Translations under genes and position numbers: made by a program
Shown here: positions 25,852 through 38,165 of the stretch, piece after piece
How the letters are laid out: each line of letters opens with the position of its first letter
Position numbering within the stretch: position 1 is the stretch's first letter
NCBI GenBank assembly: GCA_023634235.1
Contig: JAMKCF010000006.1
Coordinates: forward strand, 9,123,672-9,187,671
Length of the DNA stretch: 64,000 nucleotides
Reading direction: 5' to 3'
Source of the DNA: Pisaster brevispinus
Lineage: Eukaryota > Echinodermata > Asteroidea > Forcipulatida > Asteriidae
The notes under the pieces: generated by a model
Seen by the model: the letters and a program-made list of their open reading frames with translations, nothing else
Databases searched by the model: none
What the model was told of the DNA's origin: nothing

Positions 25852-26212
25852 CAGTAGCGTAACTAAGTGGGGCACATGCTCCCCATTGAAGTCCACCCCC
25901 ACCCCCAGATGCCCCACCCTCATTTGAAGTCCTGACTTTGAGATCAAAATGTAAAATGTTATGTTTTAGAAGCTTTAATGAGATAATGTTATGTTTTAAA
26001 AACTGTTTTTCCTTAACATGTAGACAATGTACTTATTTTGACATTAACGTCAGATTATCTTACAAAAAAGTAAATGACATAACAAGAGTGCTGAAAAGTG
26101 GCTTGTTTAAAAAAGATGCAAACATACAGTTTGAATTGGCTAGAGGTGCCCCCTCGAAAAAATGGTGCACCCTCTTATGCCCCCCTAAAATTGTACCCTA
26201 GTTTCAGCGCTG
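25852..26212. mobile_element. hAT-like MITE family I with 8-bp target duplication
   Basis: The termini are CAGTAGCGTAACTAAG and GTACCCTAGTTTCAGCGCTG. The flanking octamers are GATGCGCA (25844-25851) and AATGCGCA (26213-26220), one mismatch, as expected for hAT insertion. The interior has GGGGCACATGCTCCCC and CCACCCCCACCCCC, and no ORF. Confidence 0.82.
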
Positions 26213-26220
26213 AATGCGCA

Positions 26221-28034
26221 CCATGCAACTTGACCCCCAAAATGGCAGACCGAGGGCAGACAGTAGCCACGTGTGACGTCAGTTTAACATGTTTAAGGGG
26301 GGCAGTGCAAGAAAGATTCATTTTTACTAAAATTATTATTTTTTTTTTTTCTTCAGATTCTTAAAATCAAACTTTTCCCGACTATGAAATCGGGTTTGAT
26401 GTTGCAAGTCTTTCTCCTTAATATCAATCATCTCTCTAGATTTCAAGCAAACTCTGTTCTTTGCAAATGTAATCTCACAACTAGTATAAGAGGAAAGCTT
26501 CACACTTATGACCACTTCATAACTAAACACAAAACAAACAAGGCTAAATAGTCAAATAAGTTTGGCTGATTTCATTCAAGTTGATCTTTAAAGCATGTGA
26601 CCAACATTAGTAATCATACAACACAGGTATATCCACACTTAGTGTGACCAGACAGACATGAAATATCATGTGAAAGTTCATGTAAGTATCATACCGGAGT
26701 CAATCAGAGTGAAAAGAAAACAGTGAAAAAAACACATCACTATTTTCACCATTTTCAAGCATCGGGCTTTGTACTCACAAGATCAAAACTATGTGTTTCA
26801 CTTATTACAGCATTTCAGGCAAAACTATTCCAAGGGAAGTTTTCCCATGATGACCATCTGTACACCATGTAGTAAGAATGTGTGAATCTTTTAATATTTA
26901 ACCAAGATGCCCTTTTCTGTTTTTTGTATCAAATGCTTCAAGTAAAACAAATATATATATATAAACCTTTAATTTTGGTTTTGAACAGAGAAAAACTGAC
27001 TAGAGCGGGATTTGAACCAACAACCTCCAGTTTAACATGCCGACTGAGCTATCTAGCCTTATGTTGGCAGTCTCACTATTTTGTTGATATCTTTGTTCGG
27101 GGGTGCCACTCATAAGTCATACAATCGTTAGCTGCCGTGTAGCCAGGGATCACAGCCAAGTTTCTCTTGTGCTATTTGATATCATTTTTACTCTTGTGCA
27201 GTTATTGTGTGTTTGATTACAGCTTATCTTTGTGACTTTGCCAAACACAATCAAAAATCAAATCAAAATTTTTCCACCAAACTTTCAGGCCACCAACAAA
27301 AAAACAAAAAAAATCTTAAAATTGTTTCCTGTGAGCCTGCTGAGCCGTCATCATCATCAGTGTTATTGTTCCTGATGACGAACCCACTTTTGCAAATAAT
27401 CACCCTCGTTAGTGTGGTTACATTTGTAGAATAACCGTAATTATCGTTATGGGGGATAATCATGTGACCTTGATCAGTGGGGTGTCTTGGTTTTTTGTTT
27501 CCTTTTTGTTGTTGTTGGAACAAACACATCAGTTGGCCAACCTATTCACATGTTTTGTAAAATTAGGTAGTCACGTTTTTTGAAGGTTTTTTTCAGTCGT
27601 AAAAAAGCAAATAACAGTTTGTGTTTTGTCCAGATGACTTTGTGAAGTTTGAATATGTAGACCAAAACAAGAAAACAATTTTTGTTGGTGGGAGGGGGGG
27701 GGGGGGAGAGGGACACATAATTTAGTCTAGAAACCAATTAAGAAGCAACATTGAGGGTTCATTTGATGTTATTTGATGTAAACGTACCAATATTTGGAGA
27801 AATTGTTTCCAGTCCAGTGTTCTTCCTTAACAGTGAGTGGTCTGGTGGCTACGTGCCAGTTGAAACACCCCGCCACCAGTCAAACTTCAGTCCAACTAGT
27901 CCGGCTGGCAAGGTTAATGCTTGCCACTGCTCTAAACCACTGATAGTTCATGTTTATCAGAAATTCAAGTCCCATGCAGATAACAGAGCTCAAAGGATAC
28001 ATTAAAATATGGACCAGTAAAAATGCTGGAGAAT
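26221..28034. other. Unique stretch with one SINE C
   Basis: Apart from the SINE at 26965 it holds only homopolymers (T run at 26335, G run at 27690-27705). No supported exon. Confidence 0.45.
26965..27065 (-). mobile_element. SINE family C, minus-strand copy
   Basis: On the minus strand it reads GGCTAGATAGCTCAGTCGGC, then GTTGGTTCAAATCCCGCTC, then the body TTCTCTGTTCAAAACC. A and B boxes are intact and the body is short. Confidence 0.75.
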
Positions 28035-28280
28035 CAGTCATGACAAACTAGCTGGTCCCGGAGCTGTCAATATTTGTATCTTGCAATCAGGGAAAATTTT
28101 GTACAAGTACAACAATCGGGGAGACATTTAGAATCACATTCAACATTGTATGGAAAAAGGTTCCATAATTAGGGAGCGTTTCAAATTTGGTCATCGGAAA
28201 ATGGAAAGTTTGGTTTATTTTTAGGGAACTCTCTGCAGAATCAGGGAGAGCTTGGACTTTTTCAGTGGAGGGGAGGGGGG
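28035..28280 (+). mobile_element. Dispersed repeat family L, second copy
   Basis: CTTGCAATCAGGGAAAATTT, GTACAAGTACAACAATCGG and GGGAACTCTCTGCAGAATCA correspond in order to the copy at 47568. The ends are less clear and a G-rich tract follows. Confidence 0.6.
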
Positions 28281-28595
28281 GGGTGGAGCATGCCTTTCTC
28301 TCAAATTCAGGAAGTCTGAATGTTTAGTGAGATCAACTTCATTAATCCTGAAGTCATGACAAAAACCCTGTCACATCACAGGCCTGTGATTTCAAATTTC
28401 AGGCATCGCATAGACGAAGATAGAGAGCATTAGCTTCTCTTGGATGAATCATATTTGAGTCTCTTCTGTGAAGAAGTGGTTGCTCTGATGATTTTGAGAG
28501 AGCACACCATTCAGAACATTGAGAACAAAGTAGTGGGTTCAGAGCTATGATTTCTCCCTAGAAGAGAAAACATGGTGTACCCGAAAAAAAGTAAC

Positions 28596-29176
28596 CAGGG
28601 TTCGAAATTAGCACTGGACCGCAGGCCAGAGCCCAGTGATTCTAGCCTCGGGCCAGTAAACTATAATAACCGGACAAGTCCAGTGGTCTTGCGTTTTGCA
28701 ATTGACTAAAACTACGTCTGTCACTGTGTAATAAAACAGTAAATGAGTTTCTAATGTTGACTTTGAGTCTTGTAAATATCTTTCAGTTGTATCAAGCATC
28801 GAAGCATACAAGCACACCAAATGATACCATTTCGAAGCATAGCAAATGAGATAAATCTTTTCTAAGTGCTTGTTCAAATAAAAACAGTTTATAGCTGTAA
28901 AACTATGTACAAGGTTATTTTCTTGTACAATAAATTCTGCAGCCGATTTCACAAAACGCTAGGATTAATCCTATCTCAAGTTAGGACGAGTAACTAGTCC
29001 TAACTTAGGATTAATCTTAAGGTTTGCATGTTACAGTGCAAGGCTGGGACTCGTTCTAAGTCCTAAGATTAATCCTAAGTTAGGAAGAGTTTGGTGAAAT
29101 CGACGGCTGGTCCAGTAAAAGTTTCTAGCTACAAGCCCTGCAGTCTTGTGGATTTTCCCCCTAGATTTTAGCCCTG
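28596..29176 (-). mobile_element. hAT-like element family H with nested MITE G
   Basis: CAGGGTTCGAAATTAGCACT at the left and TTTTAGCCCTG at the right are the two ends. GGCCAGAGCCCAGTGATTCT and TGCAGTCTTGTGGATTTTCC mirror the copies at 23685 and 62350. The family G MITE is inserted at 28944-29102. Confidence 0.75.
28944..29102. mobile_element. MITE family G nested in a hAT-like element
   Basis: The ends GATTTCACAAAACGC and GTTTGGTGAAATC flank several alternating TTAGGATTAATC / CTAAGTTAGGA units that can form a long hairpin. It interrupts the hAT-like copy 28596-29176. Confidence 0.82.
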
Positions 29177-30829
29177 TTAACCCTCACTACTCCAAACCCA
29201 TCGAAATCCAACTGCATGCTTTGTTTGATTCTGTTGGCCTAATGCGCTGCACTAGATCTGGGCCTATTTTCACGGCACTGCTAACCGGGAATTTGTGCTT
29301 ATGGCCCATGGAATCACGCATTTTACATGGCAACTAAAACTGTAGTTTTCGTTTGCATTTTTCCCAAACATGCCTCTTTTTAGCGCTCTCTTTATGTAAT
29401 TTACTGTTTTTTTCTTAGATAACCTACCAACAAATACATTGTCTGCGTGTAAATTGAAAAATAGTTTTAAAAACACTGAAAATACTACATAAATCTATAT
29501 ATAAGCTCATAAAATGAAACTTTTTATTCAGGTAATTTTTCATCTCAAAAGTCCAGATTTCAAATGGGTGAGGGGGGGGGGGGCACACATGCCCCCTTTG
29601 GTTCTGCCTGTTTGAATCCCAACAAGGTGCACATTTAAAAAATTTACCTGATGGAGCCTAAGCTGGAGCCAAAACCGAAGACATGGCTTACAAAAAGGGC
29701 CTATCAAATCGTCTCCCATATATCCTGTATATATTCCAGACTAGGGACGAGGTAGTCTAGTAGTTTATGCACATCTGGTCTCCACTCACTGAGGAAAAAA
29801 AACCCATAGAAACAAAGGCGTGCGGTTTTTTTCACTACCACAATACTTGACTTAGTGATTAAATTATCCATTCATATGCACTCTTGCATAGATTTGGTTT
29901 GAATGGCTGTAATGCAAGGTATTGGGATTGTAAGGTTATTGCACTCCGATAATCAGAGGACGAGAGAGACTGTAATATCATCCATGTTTTAATCAGCGCT
30001 GTTCTTTACTAGTAAAGATAGCAGCTGCCAATTTGCGTACTGGTTACTCGATTATTAAACACAACCGTGGCTATGTTTCCGTTTGTTTATTTTATTTGTA
30101 CTTTTTTCCCTTCAATTATCTGGTTTTATTTTTTTGGAGCTCGTTTCTCTGATAATGTTGTTATAATGTTGTTACATGTTTGGTTAATTATGTTAACAAT
30201 GTCTAGCTGGTTTTTTTTTTGGTTTTTTTTTTGTTTTTTTTATTATTATTTATTCCTTTATTTTATTTATCTTTTTTAACATTATTTTATTTTATTTTAT
30301 ATTTATATTGTTTTTAATTTATTATGTGTTTCTTGTGTGAGAGCAATTTTCCTAATTTAAATGTTTATAGACATTTCTATTGCATCGTCACACCCAAGTT
30401 TTTGCCAAGTGAGGTTGGAAAACTATGGGAAGCCATAAATGCACAGCAAAAACAGCCACATACAGTTTGTAATAATGCAACACAAATATTCAAAAATATC
30501 ATTGAATTTGTTGGAAACAAAGCAACCAATCATGGGATGTATTTGTTGTTAATTGAAAGTTTGCAGAAACGTTATTATGATTGAATGTTTTGCTAACCAG
30601 CATGGCTTGTTTATCAATAGAAAGGTCTTTAATGTAATTGTAAGTAAATATTTTACTTACTTGTTTTCAGAGGGGGCTACCTTAGCCCTTGGGTTAAGTT
30701 TTTTTGTTCTTCTAAAGTTGAGGTTTAGTTATCAGTTTGATGCTTTTAATTCAAATGAATTTGTGTTTGACACCATAGTGTTTGTCTTGATCTGTTAGTA
30801 GGGTAGAGCGAATTGGAAACTATGTACTT
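29177..30829. other. AT-rich stretch, no gene recognised
   Basis: T-rich and A/T-rich simple sequence dominates 30100-30320. A G run lies at 29573-29582. A decayed GGGCCC-family-like motif occurs at 29260-29330. Confidence 0.45.
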
Positions 30830-31050
30830 AATTACAGAGGGGTTTGCCCCTATGTATCTGGTAGTGGCTGCTGAATGTGCTGAAGCACCTTGTAAACCAT
30901 TAGAAGATGCTACATAAATAGGTCTCATAATTCAAAACACAGCTCTGCTTATCCTGTTGCAAAACAAATAACGAGTGCTTTGATATGCCCTAGGGTGTGA
31001 TTAAAGCATTATATAAGGTCCAACTATCAATATCATTATAAAAAAATAAA
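30830..31050 (+). mobile_element. SINE family A, 3' fragment
   Basis: It contains GAAGCACCTTGTAAACCATT and GCTACATAAATAGGTCTCAT, matching the 3' half of the full copy, and ends in a degenerate A-rich tail. No tRNA head is present. Confidence 0.75.
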
Positions 31051-31444
31051 TGAATAAATAAATACAAAAAACACACACACAAAAACAGATTGACATTTGA
31101 TCATCTGCTAGACTCTCCAAGGAATGCAGAAGTTTTGACAATTCCTTTCTGTTTTGACACAAATAAAAAAAAAATAAAAAAATCATGCCCTGGATGTGAA
31201 ATGTGATGAAAAGAAATTTTCCTATATTGATAATGTTATAATTTTTGATGAATCAGAGAAAATGGGTCCCTCTCCACATTGTGGAACACAGTAAATCAAT
31301 CTGGCCAATGTACTCTCTCAAAATGTGACTGGTTCTGGCACAACCTTCATTTTTTTGTGAACCAATTTTCAAAAGTGAGATTTTTGTACTTGGCAATTAC
31401 AATGTTATTTGGTTTTACCCAAACACTGCTGTGTTAAGCACTGA

Positions 31445-31555
31445 TACTCAGTACTGTATAATCAGAATCACAGGAATCAGGAAAGCAGAACTTGAGACAA
31501 AAAACAAATAATATTCTTTATCCCTGATGTAAATTTAACATCTATCAAATTGTAA
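31445..31555 (+). mobile_element. SINE family B, 3' fragment
   Basis: Only the body and the 3' end remain, with AATAATATTCTTTATCCCTG and the following TTTAACATCTATC. It matches the tail at 40230-40272. Confidence 0.65.
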
Positions 31556-31874
31556 TTTATTCCTAACATTTTCTTATTCCATCTGAATCTAGAAAAAAAC
31601 TGCTCTTAATGGTGACATGAAAATCTCTAATTGGTCCACGGGGTCAATTTTTGACCTTTTCTTCATGGCAGTTAGACATTATGAAAAGTGGCAAGAAATT
31701 GACTGAGGTGTACTAAACAGTAGTGTAACCAGGGGGTGCGGAGGGGGACCCCCTGCCTCTTGCACGCCCCCAATGGGATAAAAACAAATGCACAAATGAA
31801 TGGCTTGATACAGTTAATAGCCCCCACCCGCCCAAATAGACAAACAAACAAACAAACAAGATTTTTTCAAACTA

Positions 31875-32204
31875 AGCTCAAATTTGTGGGAAAATCCACA
31901 GGGCTTGTTGCTCAAAATTGCACTGGAACAGAACTAGTTTTACAAGACCGAAATCAAAATGAAGAGAATTGTTTTTCTTCCATTCACTTACACCTCATCT
32001 GTCCTTTGGGTAAGTATCCTACGATACCCAACAGAATTTACAAAATATACTATCAGAATTAATATAGAATTTGTTTTGGATATTATACACAAGGAGGTAT
32101 TAATTTTAAATTGAAAAACCACATGACTGCCAGACTTGTCCAATCATAGACTTACTAAAATCACTGGCCTCAGGCCCAAGGTACAGGGCTACTCTTGAGC
32201 CCTG
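31875..32204 (+). mobile_element. hAT-like element family H, diverged copy
   Basis: CTCAAATTTGTGGGAAAATC, AAAATCACTGGCCTCAGGCC and TTGAGCCCTG match the family in order. It contains a second, internal ACCACATGACTGCCAGACTTG block, so it may be two fused copies. Confidence 0.65.
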
Positions 32205-32903
32205 AACGACTGCATGACGTTGTCTGCTTGCTCTTACAACGGATGTACACCTACTGTAAGATGGTAACAATGGTATATTTTTTTTAAATAACAATACAAA
32301 CTCACCATGTCTTGCAGTTTATTTTGTTTTATATTTTTGCAGGCGATCCTGAAAGGGCAAGGATAGGCAGCCATAGAATAGAGACTTACTCCTTTGAATT
32401 CATACATGACTGTATGAGTTAAGCACGCTCTGATCATTAACATGGTGAATAAATAGTCCCATGGGTCGTTCTCCTCAACAGCCTCGGCAATCTGGAAAAA
32501 CATTCTTAAAGTTTTCTGTAAAAAAAAATGTGTATGAGGGGGGGGGGTGGTACTTCTGTACAAGAGAAAAAGAGTGTGTTAAAGTACGGGAGAGGAAACC
32601 TTGTGCCACATGTCGGGCATGTTATATGAAATCTATACACAACTTATAGAATAATCCCGGTATTTTCAAACAACATGGGGAGAAAGCAATAGTAACATGG
32701 CCACTAAACATTCGAGTCTGTGGGGGTTGAATGAGCTGAATCCAGTCAACTCTGCTGATTTGAGTTGTTACTGGAATTAATGGAGTCATTCATGATGCAC
32801 TTAATCTGTACCGATAACTTGGTGACAGGTAGTCAGCATATGAAGTCAAATTGCTCTGTCTTGCATCAAACTGCAAGACAACCCCCAGTTAAGCTTCAGT
32901 GTC

Positions 32904-33340
32904 TTAAAGATAGGGTCGTAGGTTGGTTTTTCACCTTACAAATTGCTGATTTATTGGCCAAATTGCCAGTAAAGACACAATAAAAGTCACCTGTGAAAGT
33001 TTCAGCTGAATACAGTTTCTGCTTGATGAGAAAACAGCAAAAAAAACTGTCACGGTAATTTCATCAAGAACGTTGAATCCATCCAGGCACAGCGAGGTGA
33101 CAGTGGGCACCAACTGCTTTTTCTGTCCGCATTATTCACAAACGGAAATTTTTTATCTCCTAAAGTTGCCTGAAGGCGATCTTTGGAGATTCAAATTTGT
33201 CAACATACTTCAGGCACTCCAGACAAAATCAGTTTGCAAAAAGCTTCCCACCATTTCCACTTTTATAAAAATTAGGCCTTCTGATAAAAATGACACCAAT
33301 GTTTTTCGGGGTCATTACCAAAGTATGACCCCACCTTTAA
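32904..33340 (+). mobile_element. MITE family J, full-length
   Basis: The ends are TTAA-AGATAGGGTC and GACCCCACCT-TTAA. The 5' part contains AATAAAAGTCACCTGTGAAA and the core GCGAGGTGACAGTGGGCACC. Same length and order as the other family J copies. Confidence 0.88.
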
Positions 33341-34463
33341 GGACATTTTTGCTAAATTTTGAAGAAGAAAAAAAAAAAAAAAGTTAAATGACACAGCGTT
33401 TGGATTCTGGTTATTTAGAGCGTTCATTCTGCATTGCAGGGACTCCTGCTGAACTGCTCTCATCTCTCATCAGTATTTGAAATAAAAATTGTTCAAGAAA
33501 AATAGCCACAGCGAACAAAACAAGTGCCAGACACTGATGACCAAAGACACACTGCATCCAAAAAAGTCTTACTGCATAAGGTAATAGTTCCAAGGATGGG
33601 AAAGCCACACCGCGGATAAATTTTTGGAAGAAAGTGACAAAGTGTACATGAACTTTATCCACTCTCCAATATCACTTGTAATGTTTGTGTTCACAATGCA
33701 TAGAAGACTGCCTTGACAGGTTCGACATCCTTGTGTGTCACTGATGAAAGTACAAACTCAGACAAAAAAGAAAAGACAAAAAAAAGAGTGACTGATCCAG
33801 CCGGTAAATTTTCCAGCCATGGAGAAATGAGATGACGTCAGGTAAATGCAGAGGGGGTTCAACAAACCGTACTCACATCAGACCGTCTCAGACAAAGAAT
33901 ACTACAGCATACGGGAGAAGGGTGGGGGGGGGGGGGAAGGGGAGGGATTTTGATGCTGACAAATGACTTACAGGCATCGTATGAACTCTAACAATATGAG
34001 AATTAAAATGAATGCCCTGTGAGAGGAAACACTAGGCATCACTTCAGTACTACATTCATTTCCGCCGGATTGACATAACGTATTAAAGTAAATGGCCACT
34101 ATAGGCATATCATACAATGCCATCAAGTAATTCTTAATAAAAACACAGGAAACAAACAACAAACTTCTACACTCCATTAATACAAAAAAGTACATGGTTG
34201 GAAGACAGTAAATATAGTAGATGCTTACTGCACCCCCCCCCCCTCCCTGTCTTACAACAGGAAGTAAATCCTTAAATATAAATATATATACAAAATAGTC
34301 GGGGAGATGACCTCAGCTTTCGATCCAAACCGGACCTTCATCAGAGGCAACTGAATTTATATGTATACATATACATATCATTTTTTAAATATAGATAATA
34401 GCTGCATATCTTTAAATCTAATTATAGCTTTCTTTTATCAAAATATAAAAACATATAAGTATT

Positions 34464-34633
34464 CAGGCCTAGAATTTCATCTTTGAGAGGGCAAGGCCCT
34501 TTTCATTTTGCAAAGGGCACTTCCATTGAAAAAAACCTTAAAGTCTATGGGAAACCTTTGAAGGGGCATCAAGGTCAAGACCAGGGGCAACAGAGGTCAT
34601 GACCTCCGTGGCCTCCATGTAATTCCAGGCCTG
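34464..34633. mobile_element. Short hAT-like palindromic element
   Basis: The ends CAGGCCTAGAATTTCAT and TAATTCCAGGCCTG are inverted. The inner GGGCAAGGCCCTTTTCATTT faces GGCATCAAGGTC-type sequence. Single copy here, no clear 8-bp duplication. Confidence 0.6.
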
Positions 34634-34696
34634 GAAAGCACCAAGTATACCATGCTTACCACACATCAGTGTAACAGGAAAACAAAAATCCCTGTT

Positions 34697-35105
34697 TTTA
34701 AGGTATTATACAGAATTGGTGAGGATAAAAAACATCATTGTCTAATTTAGTTTGAAAGCTTATTGATTATGAAGTTCATACTATAACCATTTTTTTAATT
34801 ATTTGTTTAAATTGTTTTATGTTTTAATTTATTTTTTTTATTTTTTTTTTATTTTTTTTATATTTTTAATTATTATTATTACTATTATTATTATTATTAT
34901 TATTATTACTATTATATTATATTTATTGTTTTGGTTTTGTTTGGGTGGGGGGGGGGGGGGTAAAAAGCTTCCCTTAAAGCCAAGTTTTTTTGTGGTAACA
35001 ACCCAGCTGATTTTGGTTGTCTCAACCAAAGTTAAGAACAATGTGTAAATACATGCTGCAAATTGTGCATGGTTTTTCACTATTTTCTCCTGACTCACAC
35101 AGGTT
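34697..35105 (-). mobile_element. MITE family F with low-complexity expansion
   Basis: The left end AAGGTATTATACAGAATTGG and the right part TTCTCCTGACTCACACAGGT are the two halves of family F in reverse order to 35911. The middle (34800-34960) is replaced by a T-rich and (ATT)n tract plus a G run. Confidence 0.65.
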
Positions 35106-35910
35106 TGCTGTTTTTACAAAACATGAACACTGTCTGGGACTATTTTGTCAATAATAATTCAACTGGCCTCTCGTCACAGTGGCATGCTTGCTGGTCTAGC
35201 GGTAACAATATCTGCTCTAGAATCTGCATTTTTCATAAAGAATTGGAAAGCACCGAGTATAATAGAGCTTATTTCGCAGACAAACCAAAGTCAAACTTTA
35301 TCTAATCCCATAATGCAAAAGACCGTGCAAGTCTTGACTTGGGAAGGAAACAAACTCGCGCACTTTAACGGGTCCCAATGTTCGAATACATGCGAGACTT
35401 GCAACTGTCTCTTATTATCCACTATCAAATCATTAATCTATACCATGTCTGCTTATAGTAGGAACATTGACATATTTTTAGGAAAAGGTAACAGGGCTCT
35501 TCATCGTAGAACCAATGACCTCCGGTCTTATTTCTGTAGTAACCTCTGTGTTTATCTGCCTTTAAAAAAAAATACCCAATATGTATTTCAAATTTGTACT
35601 TGTTGTGTTGCTTGTGCAATTCACCATTTTATTGTTTCTCTGTGTAATTTAGCTCATTAATTTTCGTATTGAATGTGTACTTCAGCTTTTTACTTACTGT
35701 AACCAGTCTGCATTGCAGCCATTAGGCTGCAAGATGGTGTGAATAAACTAATAATAATAAGAACAAGAAGGTGGATCAAATTTTCGAGGTGGTCCCAAGC
35801 AAAAATGTCCATGGTAACTTTTCAAAGCATACCCACTTTTAGTTAAATGGCGCATCAACAATTTTTTTTTTAACTTAATTTATTTGTTTTTTAAACTCAT
35901 TTGTTTCTTT

Positions 35911-36303
35911 TTAAAGGTATCGTACAGGATTGGTAGAGCTGATAAAATATTCACAGACGGTGTTTATGTTTTGTGTGATCAATGACATACATGAAATGAC
36001 AAACCTGTGTGTTATCATTTTGGCTGAATCTCTTGTGTGAGTCAGGAGAAAATAGTGAGCAATTATGCACTAATTATTTACATGTAAAACACATTACTTA
36101 ATTTTGGTTGCAACAACCGAAATCGACCGTTGCATTTTTGAAAGATTTTCAGATACAGTTTTCTTGAATATGACTTCCTTTCAGAGAGAAATATTTCACA
36201 GAAAAAAATGGTTGAAGTATGAATTTTATAATCAATAAGAGTTCAGACTTCAACAATGATGTTTCTTATCCTTACCAATCCTGAATAATACTATTACCTT
36301 TAA
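35911..36303 (+). mobile_element. MITE family F, full-length
   Basis: The ends are TTAA-AGGTATCGTACAGGATTGG and CCAATCCTGAATAATA…ACCT-TTAA. Interior inverted segments include GTGAGTCAGGAGAAAATAGT and TATAATCAATAAGAG. No ORF. Confidence 0.82.
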
Positions 36304-37613
36304 TTCAATAAATGAGGGTTTTTTGTTGTTGTTTGTACATCAACCTGAAATTTGCAGCTATTGACCCGCTACACTAACGTGTACTAACCCAAGATTTCTA
36401 AGTCTTTAGATGCAAGTGTAAGTGCAACAATCAATTTCTCACTTCACATTATTATCTCAGTTTTTTTTTTCAATACCTTGTCAGCCACTTTTTAAAATAC
36501 ATTTTCTCATTGTTGGCTGCTGACAATACAAATAAAATAACAAGCTTCAAAACAGTGAGTGCTAAATCTGCAAGGTACCTCTCAGAGACAACAGAGAATG
36601 TGAGAAAGAAAACAAATCCAAAACCCACTGTCAAAATTATATAGACGAGGAAGTACATGAAGTGACTTAATGAGACATGAACGTGGCATGTGAATATGAT
36701 CGATTCGAGACGTGTAACTCTAAGGACCCAAGATGTTCTTGATAGCTCAACCAAGGTCAGTCATCTTCATCGCCCCAAAGGAGGATAGAAAGTCACTACA
36801 GAGCGAGGCAGCCGAGTGAGAAACAACCGTACCCTACCAAACCACCCCTTTCATCCCACCCTGTCAAGATACATAACCTTGTGGTGATTTTACCCCCATG
36901 TTCCGCTGCTTAAATTATTTCCTTACAATCATCGCACTTGTGGCCTCATCTGTCTTGGGGAAAAAAAAGAAAAGGAGAAGGCTTGAGGCATCCGATGAAC
37001 TTGAACTCTTTTGTGTCTTCTAGCATTTGCAGATTTCACGGATCTTATCCAATCCAGCTGTGTTGACATACGGAATGTACTGAAGCTGAAAATATTAGAT
37101 TTAGATTCTCTATCACCTTGGAGATTTTTTTTAAATTTAAGCTCCCGTTACAGCGGTCAATTCTCCTGGGCCAGAGTTTTGACAAATTATAGATGACTAT
37201 CAACACATGTGATTTGTTTCCGGCACAGTATTTGTCTTGTAACCACAGCTAAACAACCTGACTCAATTGCCATTTTCACTTAATTCCTCGGTTTCAATCA
37301 ATACATCTTAGGGGTTGTCAAGAATTGTAAAAAAATTTAGGAAAATTGTGACCTTTATATATGACCCACTGCTAAAAATTTTGTTATTGAAAAAAGGAAA
37401 ACAAGTATTATTTAAAGAAATCATTTTCGCGCCAATCCCTAAAAAAAAATTATACTAAGATTTTTTGGTTGTGACACAAGAATATTTTTTTGAAATAAGA
37501 TATTTTCATACTTCAAGAGTAAAATTTTTAGCAATGCACCTCTCCACCTTTCCCAGAGGAAGGCATTTTCAATATTTATTTTCTGCTGTTGCAAAACTAT
37601 TCATTAGTTGTAT
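36304..37613. other. Unique stretch, no gene recognised
   Basis: It is repeat-poor. The hydrophobic open frame at 36470-36754 (minus) is judged non-coding. The segment 36750-37200 is GC-balanced and could be non-coding but conserved. Confidence 0.4.
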
Positions 37614-37842
37614 GTGACACTCCATGCCAAAACACGGCACTCTCTACCCAAGCTCAAAACTGGGTTAAATTGCTCATCATAGATGTGAAAAGATTTTCAA
37701 ATAACACAAAAATGTTTGCCTCTTAAGTAAGTTTTTCTGAACACATAGAATTAAAGACATCACATTACAGTGATATCAAGGCTGAAGTTTCGATAGTTAA
37801 TGCTCGTTTATTATTTCTGAGAAGTGCCTGATGTGGGTATGG
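37614..37842 (+). mobile_element. MITE family E copy
   Basis: The left end is GACACTCCATGCCAAAACAC, with an interior ACATCACATTACAGTGATAT and GCTGAAGTTTCGATAGTTAA. The right end is GAAGTGCCTGATGTGGG. Confidence 0.72.
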
Positions 37843-37904
37843 AAAATATACAAGATTGATCAACAATTTTCAAGTAACCCTAGAAATGTAACAATCCCCT
37901 GCCA

Positions 37905-38165
37905 TGTCCCCCAATGGAACCTCCCTTTCCCAAAGGAAGCCCCTCCCCTAATGAAAGCCCTCTCCTCCAGAAACCCCCTGCTCCAATGGAAGCTGCCTCC
38001 CTATGGAAGCCGCTACCCAATGAAAGCCCCCTCCTCCAATAGAAACCCCCTCCTCCAATGGAAGCCCCCTCCTCAAATGAAATCCCACTCCCCAATAAAA
38101 CCCCCTCCTCCAATATTGAAACCCCCACTCCAATGGAAGCCCCCTCCTCCAATTGAAACCCAAAT
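37905..38165 (+). repeat. Minisatellite, CCCCTCCTCCAATGGAAG units
   Basis: About 13 diverged units of 18-22 bp. They create open frames on both strands (proline-rich on plus, glycine-rich on minus) that follow the repeat and are not evidence of a gene. Confidence 0.88.

Noticed and set aside
33411..33662. 83-codon minus-strand frame with aromatic and aliphatic runs
   Set aside because: No recognisable family, no good splice sites, and no support from neighbours.
35145..35660. 171-codon plus-strand open frame, the longest in the window
   Set aside because: There are no domain motifs, the composition is random-looking, and its start overlaps a tRNA-like SINE head (GGTCTAGCGGTAAC) and its end runs into an element tail. 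No splice sites fit.
36470..36754. Hydrophobic 94-codon minus-strand frame that could be taken for a membrane protein
   Set aside because: T-rich DNA gives hydrophobic residues in this frame by chance. No family signature or convincing exon borders.
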